Source: Streptomyces sp. sk2.1 (GTDB lineage Bacteria; Actinomycetota; Actinomycetes; Streptomycetales; Streptomycetaceae). From it: 59,969 nt of DNA. Below are positions 24,707 to 32,831 of the stretch, one piece after another. The DNA lies in contig NZ_RDBO01000077.1 of the NCBI RefSeq assembly GCF_008120935.1, positions 829,641-889,609 on the forward strand. The letters are read 5' to 3'. Below the pieces are notes generated by a model that searched no databases, was not told the origin of the DNA, and saw nothing but the letters and a program-made list of their open reading frames with translations. The position numbers were made by a program, and so were the translations under genes. Numbering within the stretch: position 1 is the stretch's first letter; every line of letters starts with the position of its first letter.

Positions 24707-25465
24707 TCAGTCGGCGGGCAGCAGATGGCCCGCCCCGTCGGCCACCGCGACCAGCCGTTCCGCCAGCCGTCCGGCCGGTCCCTCGGCGTTCTCCAACGGA
24801 AGCAGCGCCTCCACCACCGACGCGGTCTGCGGGTCCGTCGCGGCCGTGACGGCCAGCAGCGCGAGCAGCTGATCGACCAGCCAGCCGCGCAGCTCGGCCG
24901 CGGCGGGCTGCTTCCCCTCGTCCAGCCAGATCAGGGACGCGGCCTCGACCGCCGCGATCCAGGTGCGCACCATCATCCGGAGCCTGGGGCCGGGCGCGGT
25001 CCCGGCGCCCGCGCCGAACCTGCCCAGGTGCAGCAGGATCTGCTCGGCCGCCGCGCGCCGCACCTCGTCGACGATCGCCGTCGTACGGGACGTCCCGACG
25101 ACGCTGCCGCCGCGCAGCAACGCGCTGAACCCGGTGTCGTGCTCGTCGACGAAGGCGAGATAGCGGTCGAGCACCCGCGCCACCCGCTCGGTGGGCGGCC
25201 CCATCGGCGGCTCGGTGAAGCACAGGATCAGTTCGTCCGAGGCGGACCGCAGCGCCGCCTCGTACAACTGCTGCCGCCCGCCGGGGAAGTAGCGGTAGAC
25301 GAGCGGCCGGGACACCCCGGCGACCGAGGCGACCTCGTCGAGCGAGACCTCGTCGGGGGCCCGGTGGGCGAAGAGGGTGAGGGCCGCGCCGAGAAGCTGG
25401 GCGCGACGCTCCTCGACGCTGAGCCTTCGGTACGCGCGGGTCGGCGGCACGGTGGCGGCAGTCAT
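24707..25465 (-). CDS. TetR-family transcriptional regulator
   Basis: A 252-residue TetR regulator. The N-terminal DNA-binding domain (about 15-63) includes RRAQLLGAALTLFA and the helix-turn-helix SLDEVASVAGVSRPLVYRYF. The C-terminal helical domain would bind a small ligand and dimerise. ATG at 25465 has TAGGCT 7 nt upstream and no ribosome site, so the mRNA may be leaderless. No obvious efflux pump or enzyme target is adjacent; the neighbours are a small unknown gene and a marR gene. Confidence 0.92.
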   Translation of the reverse strand: MTAATVPPTRAYRRLSVEERRAQLLGAALTLFAHRAPDEVSLDEVASVAGVSRPLVYRYFPGGRQQLYEAALRSASDELILCFTEPPMGPPTERVARVLDRYLAFVDEHDTGFSALLRGGSVVGTSRTTAIVDEVRRAAAEQILLHLGRFGAGAGTAPGPRLRMMVRTWIAAVEAASLIWLDEGKQPAAAELRGWLVDQLLALLAVTAATDPQTASVVEALLPLENAEGPAGRLAERLVAVADGAGHLLPAD

Positions 25466-25472
25466 GACCGGA

Positions 25473-25478
25473 AGCCTA
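25473..25478 (-). promoter_or_regulatory. -10-like hexamer for tetR gene, leaderless arrangement
   Basis: TAGGCT on the minus strand lies 7 nt before the ATG at 25465. A clear -35 is not visible. Confidence 0.45.
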
Positions 25479-25507
25479 ACGACCGGGGGAGCGGTGGGGG
25501 CGGGCCG

Positions 25508-25972
25508 TCATCGATGCTCCCCGAGCGCGCGGGTCGCCTCCCGCTGTATGTGCGCGGAGCGGTCGAGGAAGCCGAGGATCACGGCGAGCTCCGCGTCCGA
25601 GTACTCCGCGTACAGCTCGGCGAGATGGGCGGCGAAGGGGGTGAAGAGCGGGGCGAACCGGGCCTCGATGCCCGGGTCGATCTCGACGTTGACCCGTCTG
25701 CCGTCCTGCGGGTCCTTCACCCTGCGGGCGAACCCCTTGCGCTCCAGCCTGTCGACCAGCCCCGTGACGGAGGCCGGTGCCAGGCCGGTGAGCTCTCCCA
25801 GCTCGCCCGCGCTGAGCGCGCCCGAGCGCTGGAGCAGGTCGAGCGTCTTCTCCTCGACCGTGCTGAGGCCCATTCGGTCGCTGATTGCCGCGTGGTACAT
25901 GACGGCCGCGTTGCTGTGCACCCGCCCTGCCTCCCCGAGCCGGGCGAGGAGTTCTTCCCTTGACGTTCCCAT
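25508..25972 (-). CDS. MarR-family transcriptional regulator
   Basis: A 154-residue winged-helix regulator. The core includes LSTVEEKTLDLLQRSG, the recognition region LSAGELGELTGLAPASVTGLVDRL, the wing ARRVKDPQDGRRVNVEI and a C-terminal dimer helix. ATG at 25972 has GGAG 6 nt upstream. It is divergent from a SnoaL-like gene, and the space between them holds a 22-bp palindrome next to its ribosome site, so it probably represses itself and the SnoaL-like gene. Confidence 0.92.
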   Translation of the reverse strand: MGTSREELLARLGEAGRVHSNAAVMYHAAISDRMGLSTVEEKTLDLLQRSGALSAGELGELTGLAPASVTGLVDRLERKGFARRVKDPQDGRRVNVEIDPGIEARFAPLFTPFAAHLAELYAEYSDAELAVILGFLDRSAHIQREATRALGEHR

Positions 25973-25985
25973 GAGCGCTCCATAT

Positions 25986-26007
25986 ATTTAGTTCGGCCGA
26001 ACGAAAT
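25986..26007. promoter_or_regulatory. 22-bp palindromic operator, likely MarR site
   Basis: ATTTAGTTCGG/CCGAACGAAAT is symmetric except for one position per arm, AT-rich at its flanks, and lies 14-35 bp upstream of the marR ATG between divergent genes. Size and position fit a MarR dimer site. Confidence 0.65.
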
Positions 26008-26040
26008 AATAGCAGAGGTGCACGGGGGAGAGGGAAGCGC

Positions 26041-26538
26041 ATGGACACCCGGGAGACGGAGATCCGCGAGCTCTTCGCGGAGTACTGCAGGACCTGGACG
26101 GAGGCGGACTCCGCCGGGTTCGGGCGGCTGTTCACCGAGGACGCCGACTATGTGTCCTACGACGGAAGCTGGGCGGCCGGCTCCGCGAAGCTGGAGGACA
26201 ACCACGACAAGCTGTTCCGCGGCGTGATCGCCGGTTCGGCGATGGTCGGGGAGATCGAGTCCCTGCGCTTCGTCACCGACTCCGTGGCCGTGCTGGTGGG
26301 CAATGGATCGGTCCTCATGCCCTGGCGCGACAAGCTGCCGAAGCGGCGGCTGTCGCGCCAGGTCATCGTCTGCGTCCGGACGCCGCGGGGCTGGCGGATA
26401 GCGGCGATCCAGAACGGGCGGCAGCGGCCGGTGACCGTTCCGGAGCCCGGCTCGATGCCGTCGAGGATGTCGCGGGGCATGACGCGGCTCGCGCGGCGCT
26501 TCGGCGTGGGCCGGGCGCGGGAGGTCACCCTGCCGTGA
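26041..26538 (+). CDS. SnoaL-like (SgcJ/EcaC-type) protein
   Basis: A 165-residue protein of the NTF2/SnoaL cone fold: an N-terminal helix (IRELFAEYCRTWTEADSAGFGRLF), TEDADYVSYDG, and strands ending in VIVCVRTPRGWRIAAIQNGRQ. Members act as cyclases, isomerases or hydrolases, or only bind ligands, so the reaction cannot be named. A basic tail (RMSRGMTRLARRFGVGRAR) extends beyond the fold. The ATG at 26041 follows GGGAGAGGG. It is divergent from and probably controlled by the MarR gene. Confidence 0.8.
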   Translation: MDTRETEIRELFAEYCRTWTEADSAGFGRLFTEDADYVSYDGSWAAGSAKLEDNHDKLFRGVIAGSAMVGEIESLRFVTDSVAVLVGNGSVLMPWRDKLPKRRLSRQVIVCVRTPRGWRIAAIQNGRQRPVTVPEPGSMPSRMSRGMTRLARRFGVGRAREVTLP

Positions 26539-26589
26539 GCGGGGCCCGGGGCGGTGTCGAGGCCGGATGCCGGGCCGTGGCCGGGCGGC

Positions 26590-27525
26590 TCAGGCCAGGA
26601 GGCCGGACTTCTTCCACATCCTGCGCCCCACCCCGTTGAGCACCCCGATGTCGTCGAAGAAATCCGTCAGCCGCTTCGCGCCGGTCTGCATGACCTCCGC
26701 CCGGTGGCCGCTCGCCTTCACCTGGGCGACGGCTTCGTGCCGGTTCAGGCCGACGTTCTCGTACACCTGGGGGTTGATGAAGCAGACGGAGAAGACGCGG
26801 GCCGCCTCGCCGCAGCTCAGCCGGGTCAGCCGGCGCTCCCAGGCGGGGGCGGTCACCATCTGTCGGCGCAACTCCTCGCGGGCGTACCGGACGTGCCGGG
26901 CCTCCTCGACCACATGGATGCGGGTCACGCCGCGCACCAGCGTCTGGACCCGCTCGTCCGGGAAGGTCAGCCGCTGCATCCAGTCGAGGATCTCCTCGCC
27001 GAGCAGCGTCGCGGCGAACGAACCGGGCGTGGTGGAGATGGTCTTCAGTACGCGCGCGAGGTTGTGGTAGACGCGCGGCACGGGGTAGTCGGGCGTCCCG
27101 CCCCACTTGATCATGCGGCCGAACATCATCGAGTGCCGGCACTCGTCGGCTATCTCGGTGAGCGCGTAGCGGACGTGGTTGCTGGTCACCGGGCGGTCGT
27201 AGATGTGCCGGACCAGCAGCTGCATGAGGATGATCTCGAACCAGATGCCCAGTGAGGCCAGTGACGCCGCCTCGTGCCGGGAGAGGTCGATCCGCTGCTC
27301 CTCGGACATCTTCCGCCACAGCGGGGTGTCGTAGAGGGAGACGAGCTCGGGCGGCCAGAACCACTTGCCCTCCTCGACCGCCGAGGCCCAGTCGAGCTCC
27401 TTGTCCGGGTCGAAGGAGTGCTTGGCCGAGGATTCGAGCAGCCGCTCGGCGACCTGCTCCCGGTCCCGGAGCGGGCCGAGCGCGTCGCGCAGCAGCTGGA
27501 TGTCGCGTTCGGACACTGTGGTCAT
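26590..27525 (-). CDS. AurF-like diiron oxygenase
   Basis: A 311-residue protein of the AurF (p-aminobenzoate N-oxygenase) diiron family. The metal-binding helices are visible: RHEAASLASLGIWFEIILMQ, TEIADECRHSMMFGRM, LLGEEILDWMQ and HVVEEARHVRYAREE, supplying Glu/His ligands in ExxH arrangements. AurF oxidises an aryl amine; relatives act on other amines or lipids, so the substrate is unknown. ATG at 27525 begins the conserved region. It is divergent from another ferritin-like diiron protein, with a shared 177-bp promoter region. Confidence 0.85.
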   Translation of the reverse strand: MTTVSERDIQLLRDALGPLRDREQVAERLLESSAKHSFDPDKELDWASAVEEGKWFWPPELVSLYDTPLWRKMSEEQRIDLSRHEAASLASLGIWFEIILMQLLVRHIYDRPVTSNHVRYALTEIADECRHSMMFGRMIKWGGTPDYPVPRVYHNLARVLKTISTTPGSFAATLLGEEILDWMQRLTFPDERVQTLVRGVTRIHVVEEARHVRYAREELRRQMVTAPAWERRLTRLSCGEAARVFSVCFINPQVYENVGLNRHEAVAQVKASGHRAEVMQTGAKRLTDFFDDIGVLNGVGRRMWKKSGLLA

Positions 27526-27702
27526 GACTGGGGCACCTCGCGCGTGGGTTACCGGGGGTCACTCCTTATGAGACGCCCCGTCAGTAAGGCCGTCAATCCC
27601 TTGGGTGCGACTTGTTGACCCGGTGTCTACCAACGTGTGAACCTGCCAACTGACGTAAACGCCGCGGGAATTGTCGGAACATGCCAGGCGAAGGAGCCGT
27701 CC

Positions 27703-28821
27703 GTGTCGACACACGACCTCTACACCACTGCCCCCGAAGCACCGCTGTGGCAGGTGCCGGCCTCCGGCGCCGCCCGCTTCACCTGGGACTACGACGACGG
27801 CCGGGAGCGCCTGCTCGCCCTTTACCAGAAGGGCAAGGACAAGCAGTGGGACGGCAACAAGCGCATCGACTGGTCCCTGGAGGTCGACCCCGCCGACCCG
27901 CTCGGCACCCCGGACGAGGCCCTCACCCTGTACGGCACCCCGCACTGGGCGAAGATGACCGAGAAGGACCGGGGCGAGCTGCGCAAGCACTACACCGCCT
28001 GGCAGTTCAGCCAGTTCCTCCACGGCGAGCAGGGCGCCATGGTGTGCGCGGCCAGGATCGTGGAGTCCGTCCCCGACCTGGACGCGAAGTTCTACTCCGC
28101 GACCCAGACCATGGACGAGGCCCGGCACGCCGAGATCTACGGCCGGTTCCTGCACGAGAAGGTCGGGATGCTCTACCCGATCAACGACAACCTCCAGGGG
28201 CTGCTCGGCGACACCCTGCGCGACTCCCGCTGGGACATGCCCTACCTCGGCATGCAGGTCCTCATAGAAGGGCTCGCCCTGGCCGCGTTCGGCATGATCC
28301 GCGACACGACGACCAAGCCGCTGCCCAAGCAGATCCTCGCGTACGTCATGCAGGACGAGGCCCGGCACGTCGCGTTCGGACGGATGGCGCTGCGCGACTA
28401 CTACAAGCAGCTGAGCGACGCCGAACTGCGCGAGCGCGAGGACTTCGTCATCGAGGGCTGCTACCTGATGCGGGACCGGCTCAGCGGAGTCGAGGTGCTG
28501 GAGAACTTCGGCATCGGCAAGCAGGAGGCCAAGGACCTCTCCGAGCACTCGGAGTTCCTGCAGCTCTTCCGGAAGCTGCTGTTCAGCCGGATAGTGCCGT
28601 GCGTCAAGGACATCGGCCTGTGGGGCGAACGGCTCCAGAAGGCATACGTCGACATGGGCGTCTTCGAACTCGGCGACTCCAACCTCGACCTGCTGATGGC
28701 CCAGGACGAGGAAATAGCCGAACAGCTCGACCGGGACCGCTTCGCGGCGGAGGAACGGGCCAGGGTCGCCGAGGTCGAGGAGGCGATAACCCAGGGCGGT
28801 TCCGGCACGCCGGGGAGCTGA
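27703..28821 (+). CDS. Ferritin-like diiron protein (R2/oxygenase type)
   Basis: A 372-residue helical diiron protein. Two ExxH pairs are clear: TMDEARHAEIYGRF and MQDEARHVAFGRMAL, with partner carboxylates in FLHGEQGAM and LIEGLALAAFGM. This is the ferritin-like fold of R2 ribonucleotide-reductase subunits and related oxygenases and desaturases. No radical-bearing R2 signature or nrdA partner is nearby, so an oxygenase or desaturase role is more likely. GTG at 27703 is chosen for the GAAGGAG 6 nt upstream over an earlier ATG. It is divergent from the AurF-like gene. Confidence 0.83.
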   Translation: MSTHDLYTTAPEAPLWQVPASGAARFTWDYDDGRERLLALYQKGKDKQWDGNKRIDWSLEVDPADPLGTPDEALTLYGTPHWAKMTEKDRGELRKHYTAWQFSQFLHGEQGAMVCAARIVESVPDLDAKFYSATQTMDEARHAEIYGRFLHEKVGMLYPINDNLQGLLGDTLRDSRWDMPYLGMQVLIEGLALAAFGMIRDTTTKPLPKQILAYVMQDEARHVAFGRMALRDYYKQLSDAELREREDFVIEGCYLMRDRLSGVEVLENFGIGKQEAKDLSEHSEFLQLFRKLLFSRIVPCVKDIGLWGERLQKAYVDMGVFELGDSNLDLLMAQDEEIAEQLDRDRFAAEERARVAEVEEAITQGGSGTPGS

Positions 28822-28841
28822 CGACGCGTCGGCCTCCCGGG

Positions 28842-28893
28842 GCGAGGAACCGCCCGGGGACAAGGAACCGCCCGGAGGCGAGGAACCGCCCGG
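28842..28893. repeat. 18-bp tandem repeat, three copies
   Basis: AGGAACCGCCCGG recurs three times with an 18-bp period in the gap between the diiron gene and the ADP-ribosylglycohydrolase gene. Confidence 0.7.
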
Positions 28894-29003
28894 CAGGAAC
28901 GGCTGCCCGGAGGTACCACCGCGGTGCGACGGAACGGGGCGTCTTCGCGGGACGACGGGGCAAATGGATGTACGCCGTCGGCCGGGGCGGGAAGGATGAC
29001 GGC

Positions 29004-29900
29004 ATGACGCCACTGCCCCCGCCCCCTGCCGCAGATCCCGCAGCCGCCCGCCGCAGCCTGGAAGCGCTGGCCCTGGGCGACGCGTTCGGCGAGCGCTGGT
29101 TCCCTCTTTTCCGCGAGCCCCGCCGGGCGTTCGACGAGATCAAGGCGCGCCGCACCCCCGAGGAACCCGACTGGCACTGGACCGACGACACCGCGCTGGC
29201 CCGCGCCCTGCTGCGGGTCCTGGAGGAGCACGGCCGGGTCGAGCAGGACCGTCTCGCACTCTGCTTCGCCCTCACCTACGAGGCCGACCAGGCCCGCGGC
29301 TACGGACACGGCATGCACATGCTGCTGCCCCAGCTGCTGGCCGCACCGGCCGACTGGCGCACCCTGGCACCCGGACTCTTCGAGGGCGGCAGCCTCGGCA
29401 ACGGCGCGGCGATGCGGGTCGCACCGCTCGGCGCGTACTTCCACCGGGACGTCGGGTTCGCCGCCGAGCAGGCGACGTTGCAGGCGACCGTCACCCACGC
29501 CCACCCGGAGGGGATCGCGGGCGCGGTGGCGGTGGCGGTCGCGGCGGCGCTGATGGTCCGCGGCGAGTTCACCCTGGCCGCGGTCGCCGACCGGACCCCC
29601 GAGGGGCTCGTGCGCGACGGGCTGCGCCGGGCCGTCGACGTCCCCTTCACCACCGAGCCGTGGAAGGCGGCCGATCTGCTGGGCAACGGGCAGCGCGTCC
29701 GCGCCGACGACACGGTCCCGTTCGCCCTGTGGACCGCGGCCCGGCATCCGGACGACCTGGAGACGGCGCTCTGGGCGACGGCCGAGGGCCTCGGCGACGT
29801 CGACACGACCTGCGCCATCACCGGCGGCGTCGTGGGCGCGGCCACCGGGATCGACGGGGCGCCCGAACCGTGGCTGCGGCGCCGCGAGCCGCTGGCCTGA
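29004..29900 (+). CDS. ADP-ribosylglycohydrolase family protein
   Basis: A 298-residue protein of the ADP-ribosylglycohydrolase (DraG) fold, which removes ADP-ribose from proteins or small molecules using two Mg ions. Motifs: ALALGDAFGERW near the N-terminus, HWTDDTALARAL (metal Asp pair), GSLGNGAAMRVAPLG, and DVDTTCAITGGVVGA near the C-terminus with further metal-binding Asp. ATG 29004 has GGAAGG upstream; an in-frame ATG at 28968 is possible. The true substrate is unknown; no ADP-ribosyltransferase is adjacent. Confidence 0.87.
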   Translation: MTPLPPPPAADPAAARRSLEALALGDAFGERWFPLFREPRRAFDEIKARRTPEEPDWHWTDDTALARALLRVLEEHGRVEQDRLALCFALTYEADQARGYGHGMHMLLPQLLAAPADWRTLAPGLFEGGSLGNGAAMRVAPLGAYFHRDVGFAAEQATLQATVTHAHPEGIAGAVAVAVAAALMVRGEFTLAAVADRTPEGLVRDGLRRAVDVPFTTEPWKAADLLGNGQRVRADDTVPFALWTAARHPDDLETALWATAEGLGDVDTTCAITGGVVGAATGIDGAPEPWLRRREPLA

Positions 29901-30201
29901 ACGGGGACGGCGGCGGGCGGACGACCCGGTTCCGCCCGCCACGCACCGCCGCCGTCCACCGCCCGCCACGCACCGCCGCCGTCCACCGCCCGACAACCGT
30001 CATCTGCCGCCCGCCACTCACCGCCCGACACCCGCCATCTGTCGTCCGCCACCCACCGCGCCCCGCTCGCACCACCGCCGATGACGAGGCCGCCACCGCC
30101 ACCGACGAGGAGACCGTCACCGCGACGGCGGGGCCACCACCGCAAACAAGGCCGTCACCGCGACCGACGGGGCCGTCACCGCCGACGGGAGCGTCGGCAG
30201 G
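29901..30201. other. Repeat-rich intergenic region
   Basis: About 300 bp between the convergent hydrolase and amidase genes, filled by two kinds of tandem repeat (29932-30055) and then simple CCG/GAC-rich sequence. The frames through it are low-complexity, and I see no gene. Confidence 0.6.
29932..30055. repeat. Two adjoining tandem repeats (27 bp and 35 bp units)
   Basis: CCGCCCGCCACGCACCGCCG plus seven bases repeats exactly at 29932 and 29959. A 35-bp unit starting ACCGCCCGACA then repeats with a few changes up to about 30055. Confidence 0.8.
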
Positions 30202-31272
30202 TCACGGTCGTACGGCGGGCAGGGCACTCTCCACCGCGCCGGCCGCCGCGAGCAGCGAGACGTCCGCCCCGCGCTCCGCGACCAGTTGCAGCCCGACCGG
30301 GCAGCCGTCCGCCGTGAAACCCGCGGGCACACTGGCGGCCGGATGCCCGCTGAGGTTGAACGCCCAGGTCAGCGCGGTCGAGTAGAGCTCGCCCGGGCCG
30401 TCGTGCCCATGCGGGCGGTTGGGCGTGGTCGGGGTGAGCAGCAGCGGGGCGCGGGCGAACAGCGCGTCGAGCCGGAGGTCGTTCTCGCGCCGGACCTCCG
30501 CGGCGGCGGGGGACTCCTCCCCGCCCCGGACCGCCGACCACGCCCCGCAGGGGTCGAGCAGCTCGCACGCATCGCCCACGAGCCGCACCACCCCGGCCGC
30601 CACCAGCCGTTCCACCGCGCGCCGCACCACGGCGGCGACCTCCGGATCGACCTCGGCGTACCCCAGGTCCGGGCTGAAGACGGCCGGCACGGGAAGGACC
30701 GGCGGCACCGGCTCGTACTCGTCCAGGACGGTGCGCAGATACGTTCCGGCCCCGGCCGCCGACCGGGCCAGCACCCCGGCGGACGCCAGTCCGGAACGGT
30801 CCGGGGAGGGCAGCAGACCGTTCGTCGTCTTCAGGCCGAACACCCCGCACCACGCGGCCGGAATCCGTACCGACCCCGCCCCGTCGCTGCCGGTCGCCAG
30901 CCCCACCAGGTCCGCCGCGACCGCGGCCGCCGAGCCCGCCGAGGAGCCGCCCGGGGTGCGGTCGGGGCGCCATGGGTTGACCGTACGGCCGTGGGCGCCC
31001 AGCCCCCAGGTCTGCCAGGACGTGCCGGGGCCGGGCACCGAGGTCGAGCCGACCGGGACGCCACCGGCCGCGATCAGCCGCCGGGCCGCGTACGACCGGA
31101 TGCCCGAGCGCCCCTTGACCGCGAACGGCAGACCGGCCAGGGGCAGTCGACGGGCCGGTCCGGCGTCGGCGAGCGCCCGCTCGTGCCACACCTCGACGAA
31201 CGCGCACAGCCGCGGATCCGTCCGGTCGATCCGCTCCAGCGTCCGGCGCACCCCGTCCGTCGTGTCGCTCAT
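30202..31272 (-). CDS. Amidase signature family hydrolase
   Basis: A 356-residue amidase with the Ser-cisSer-Lys triad in place: K53 (PFAVKGRSG), S110 in TPGGSSAGS, and nucleophile S134 in GSDGAGSVRIPA, 24 residues after the cis-Ser as in known enzymes. It is shorter than typical 450-500-residue members because the segment after the core is reduced. It would hydrolyse a small amide; the substrate is unknown. ATG 31272 is only 4 bp after the penicillin-binding protein stop, so it is probably cotranscribed with the SEDS and PBP genes. Confidence 0.87.
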   Translation of the reverse strand: MSDTTDGVRRTLERIDRTDPRLCAFVEVWHERALADAGPARRLPLAGLPFAVKGRSGIRSYAARRLIAAGGVPVGSTSVPGPGTSWQTWGLGAHGRTVNPWRPDRTPGGSSAGSAAAVAADLVGLATGSDGAGSVRIPAAWCGVFGLKTTNGLLPSPDRSGLASAGVLARSAAGAGTYLRTVLDEYEPVPPVLPVPAVFSPDLGYAEVDPEVAAVVRRAVERLVAAGVVRLVGDACELLDPCGAWSAVRGGEESPAAAEVRRENDLRLDALFARAPLLLTPTTPNRPHGHDGPGELYSTALTWAFNLSGHPAASVPAGFTADGCPVGLQLVAERGADVSLLAAAGAVESALPAVRP

Positions 31273-31276
31273 CCGG

Positions 31277-32734
31277 TCAGTCTCGCAGGGCCGCCTCCAT
31301 GACGGAACGCGCGATCGGGGCCGCGCTGCCGCCGCCGCTGATGTCGGCCCGCCTCGCCGCCGCGTCCTCGACGACCACGGCGACCGCGACGGCCGGCTGC
31401 GCCGAACCGGGCGCCTGCGCCCAGGAGATGAACCAGGCGTACGGCGTGCCCGTGTTGTCGACGCCGTGCTGCGCGGTGCCGGTCTTGCCGCCGACGGTCA
31501 CCCCGTCGATCGCGGCGTTGGACCCGGTGCCGTTCTCCACGACATCCACCATCATCTCGCGCAGCTGCATCGCCGTCCGCGGGTTCATCGCCCGGTGATA
31601 GGTGCGCGATCCGTTCCGCTGGACGGTCGCCCCGCCCCGGGTGGTCGTACGGTCCACCAGGTACGGGTGCTTGAGATCGCCGCCGTTCGCCACGGCGGAC
31701 GCCACCATCGCCATCTGGAGCGGGGTCGCCGTCGTGTCGAACTGCCCGATCGAGGACAGCGCGAGCTGGTCCTCGGACATCTCGGTGTCGAAGTTGCTCT
31801 TCGCCACCCCCGGGGGGATCTTCAGCCCGGTGTCGTTGAAGCCGAACTTCTCCACCGCCTCCACCATGTCCGCCAGGCCGACCCGCACCCCCAGGTCCGC
31901 CATCACGGTGTTGCAGGAGATCCGGATCGCCTCGGCGAGCGACGCCTGCTCGCAGCCCCGGGACTCGTTGGGCAGCGTCGTCGTCGTGCCCGGCAGCACG
32001 TACGGGGACGGGGTGTCGGTCTCCGCGTGGGGATCGGTGACGACCCCCGCGTCGAGCGCCGCCGCGGCTGTCACGATCTTGAAGGTGGAACCCGGCGGAT
32101 AGGTCTGCCGGATCGCCCGGTTGAGCATCGGCCGGCTCTCCGCCGCGTTCAGCCGCTGCCAGGCGTCGGTGACGGACGAACCGGTGCCCGAGAGCAGCCC
32201 GGGATCGTACGAGGGGGTCGAGACCAGCGCCAGGACACGGCCGGTCGCCGGCTCCAGGGCGGCGACCGCGCCCCGCCGCCCGCCGAGCCCGTCGTAGGCG
32301 GCGCGCTGCACGGCGTCCTCGACGGTCGTGACGACGTTGCCGCCGGGCTGCTGGGCGCGGGTGATGTCGTTCCACAGCGGGAACGGGGCGAGCATCGGAT
32401 CGGTGCCGGAGAGGATGTCGTCCTCGGTGTACTCGATCAGGGAGGTGCCGTACGTCTGCGAGGCGTAGCCGGTCACGGGGGCGTACAGCGGGCCGTTCCG
32501 GTACGTGCGTTCGTACCTGAGCTGCTCGCCGGTGTCCTCGGAACCCGTGACGGACCTGCCGTCGACCAGGATGTTTCCGCGCGGCTGGCCGTAACGGGTG
32601 ATCGTCAGGCGGCGGTTGGCGGGGTTGTGGTCCAGGCTGTCGGCGTCGATGACCTGGATGCGGGCGGCGTTCAGGAGCAGTGCCACGAGCAGCAGCAGAC
32701 AGAGCGCGGCGGCGCGGCGGATGCAGCGGATCAC
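31277..32734 (-). CDS. Class B penicillin-binding protein (PbpA type)
   Basis: A 485-residue membrane-anchored transpeptidase that cross-links peptidoglycan. One N-terminal membrane helix (about 8-23) is followed by a short non-catalytic region and the transpeptidase domain with S216-T-F-K219, S273-C-N275 and K417-T-G. Length and layout fit PbpA-type proteins. GTG at 32734 has GGAGG upstream. The SEDS gene lies 97 bp upstream on the same strand; SEDS and class B PBPs work together as glycan polymerase and cross-linker, so these two are probably partners. Confidence 0.93.
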   Translation of the reverse strand: MIRCIRRAAALCLLLLVALLLNAARIQVIDADSLDHNPANRRLTITRYGQPRGNILVDGRSVTGSEDTGEQLRYERTYRNGPLYAPVTGYASQTYGTSLIEYTEDDILSGTDPMLAPFPLWNDITRAQQPGGNVVTTVEDAVQRAAYDGLGGRRGAVAALEPATGRVLALVSTPSYDPGLLSGTGSSVTDAWQRLNAAESRPMLNRAIRQTYPPGSTFKIVTAAAALDAGVVTDPHAETDTPSPYVLPGTTTTLPNESRGCEQASLAEAIRISCNTVMADLGVRVGLADMVEAVEKFGFNDTGLKIPPGVAKSNFDTEMSEDQLALSSIGQFDTTATPLQMAMVASAVANGGDLKHPYLVDRTTTRGGATVQRNGSRTYHRAMNPRTAMQLREMMVDVVENGTGSNAAIDGVTVGGKTGTAQHGVDNTGTPYAWFISWAQAPGSAQPAVAVAVVVEDAAARRADISGGGSAAPIARSVMEAALRD

Positions 32735-32831
32735 GACCGGGCCTCCGGTGCTCGGGACGGGCCCGGTGGCCCGGCCGGCGGTTGCGGGTACGGGAACGGG
32801 TGCGACGCGACACGGGGGCGGGGGGACGGGC

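Noticed and set aside
28141..30055. CRISPR array among the short repeats here
   Set aside because: Units of 18, 27 and 35 bp are directly adjacent with no unique spacers, and no cas genes are nearby.
20386..31272. Secondary-metabolite gene cluster (AurF-like, SnoaL-like, StyA-like genes)
   Set aside because: No PKS, NRPS, terpene or RiPP core gene is present; the genes are on mixed strands with separate regulators.
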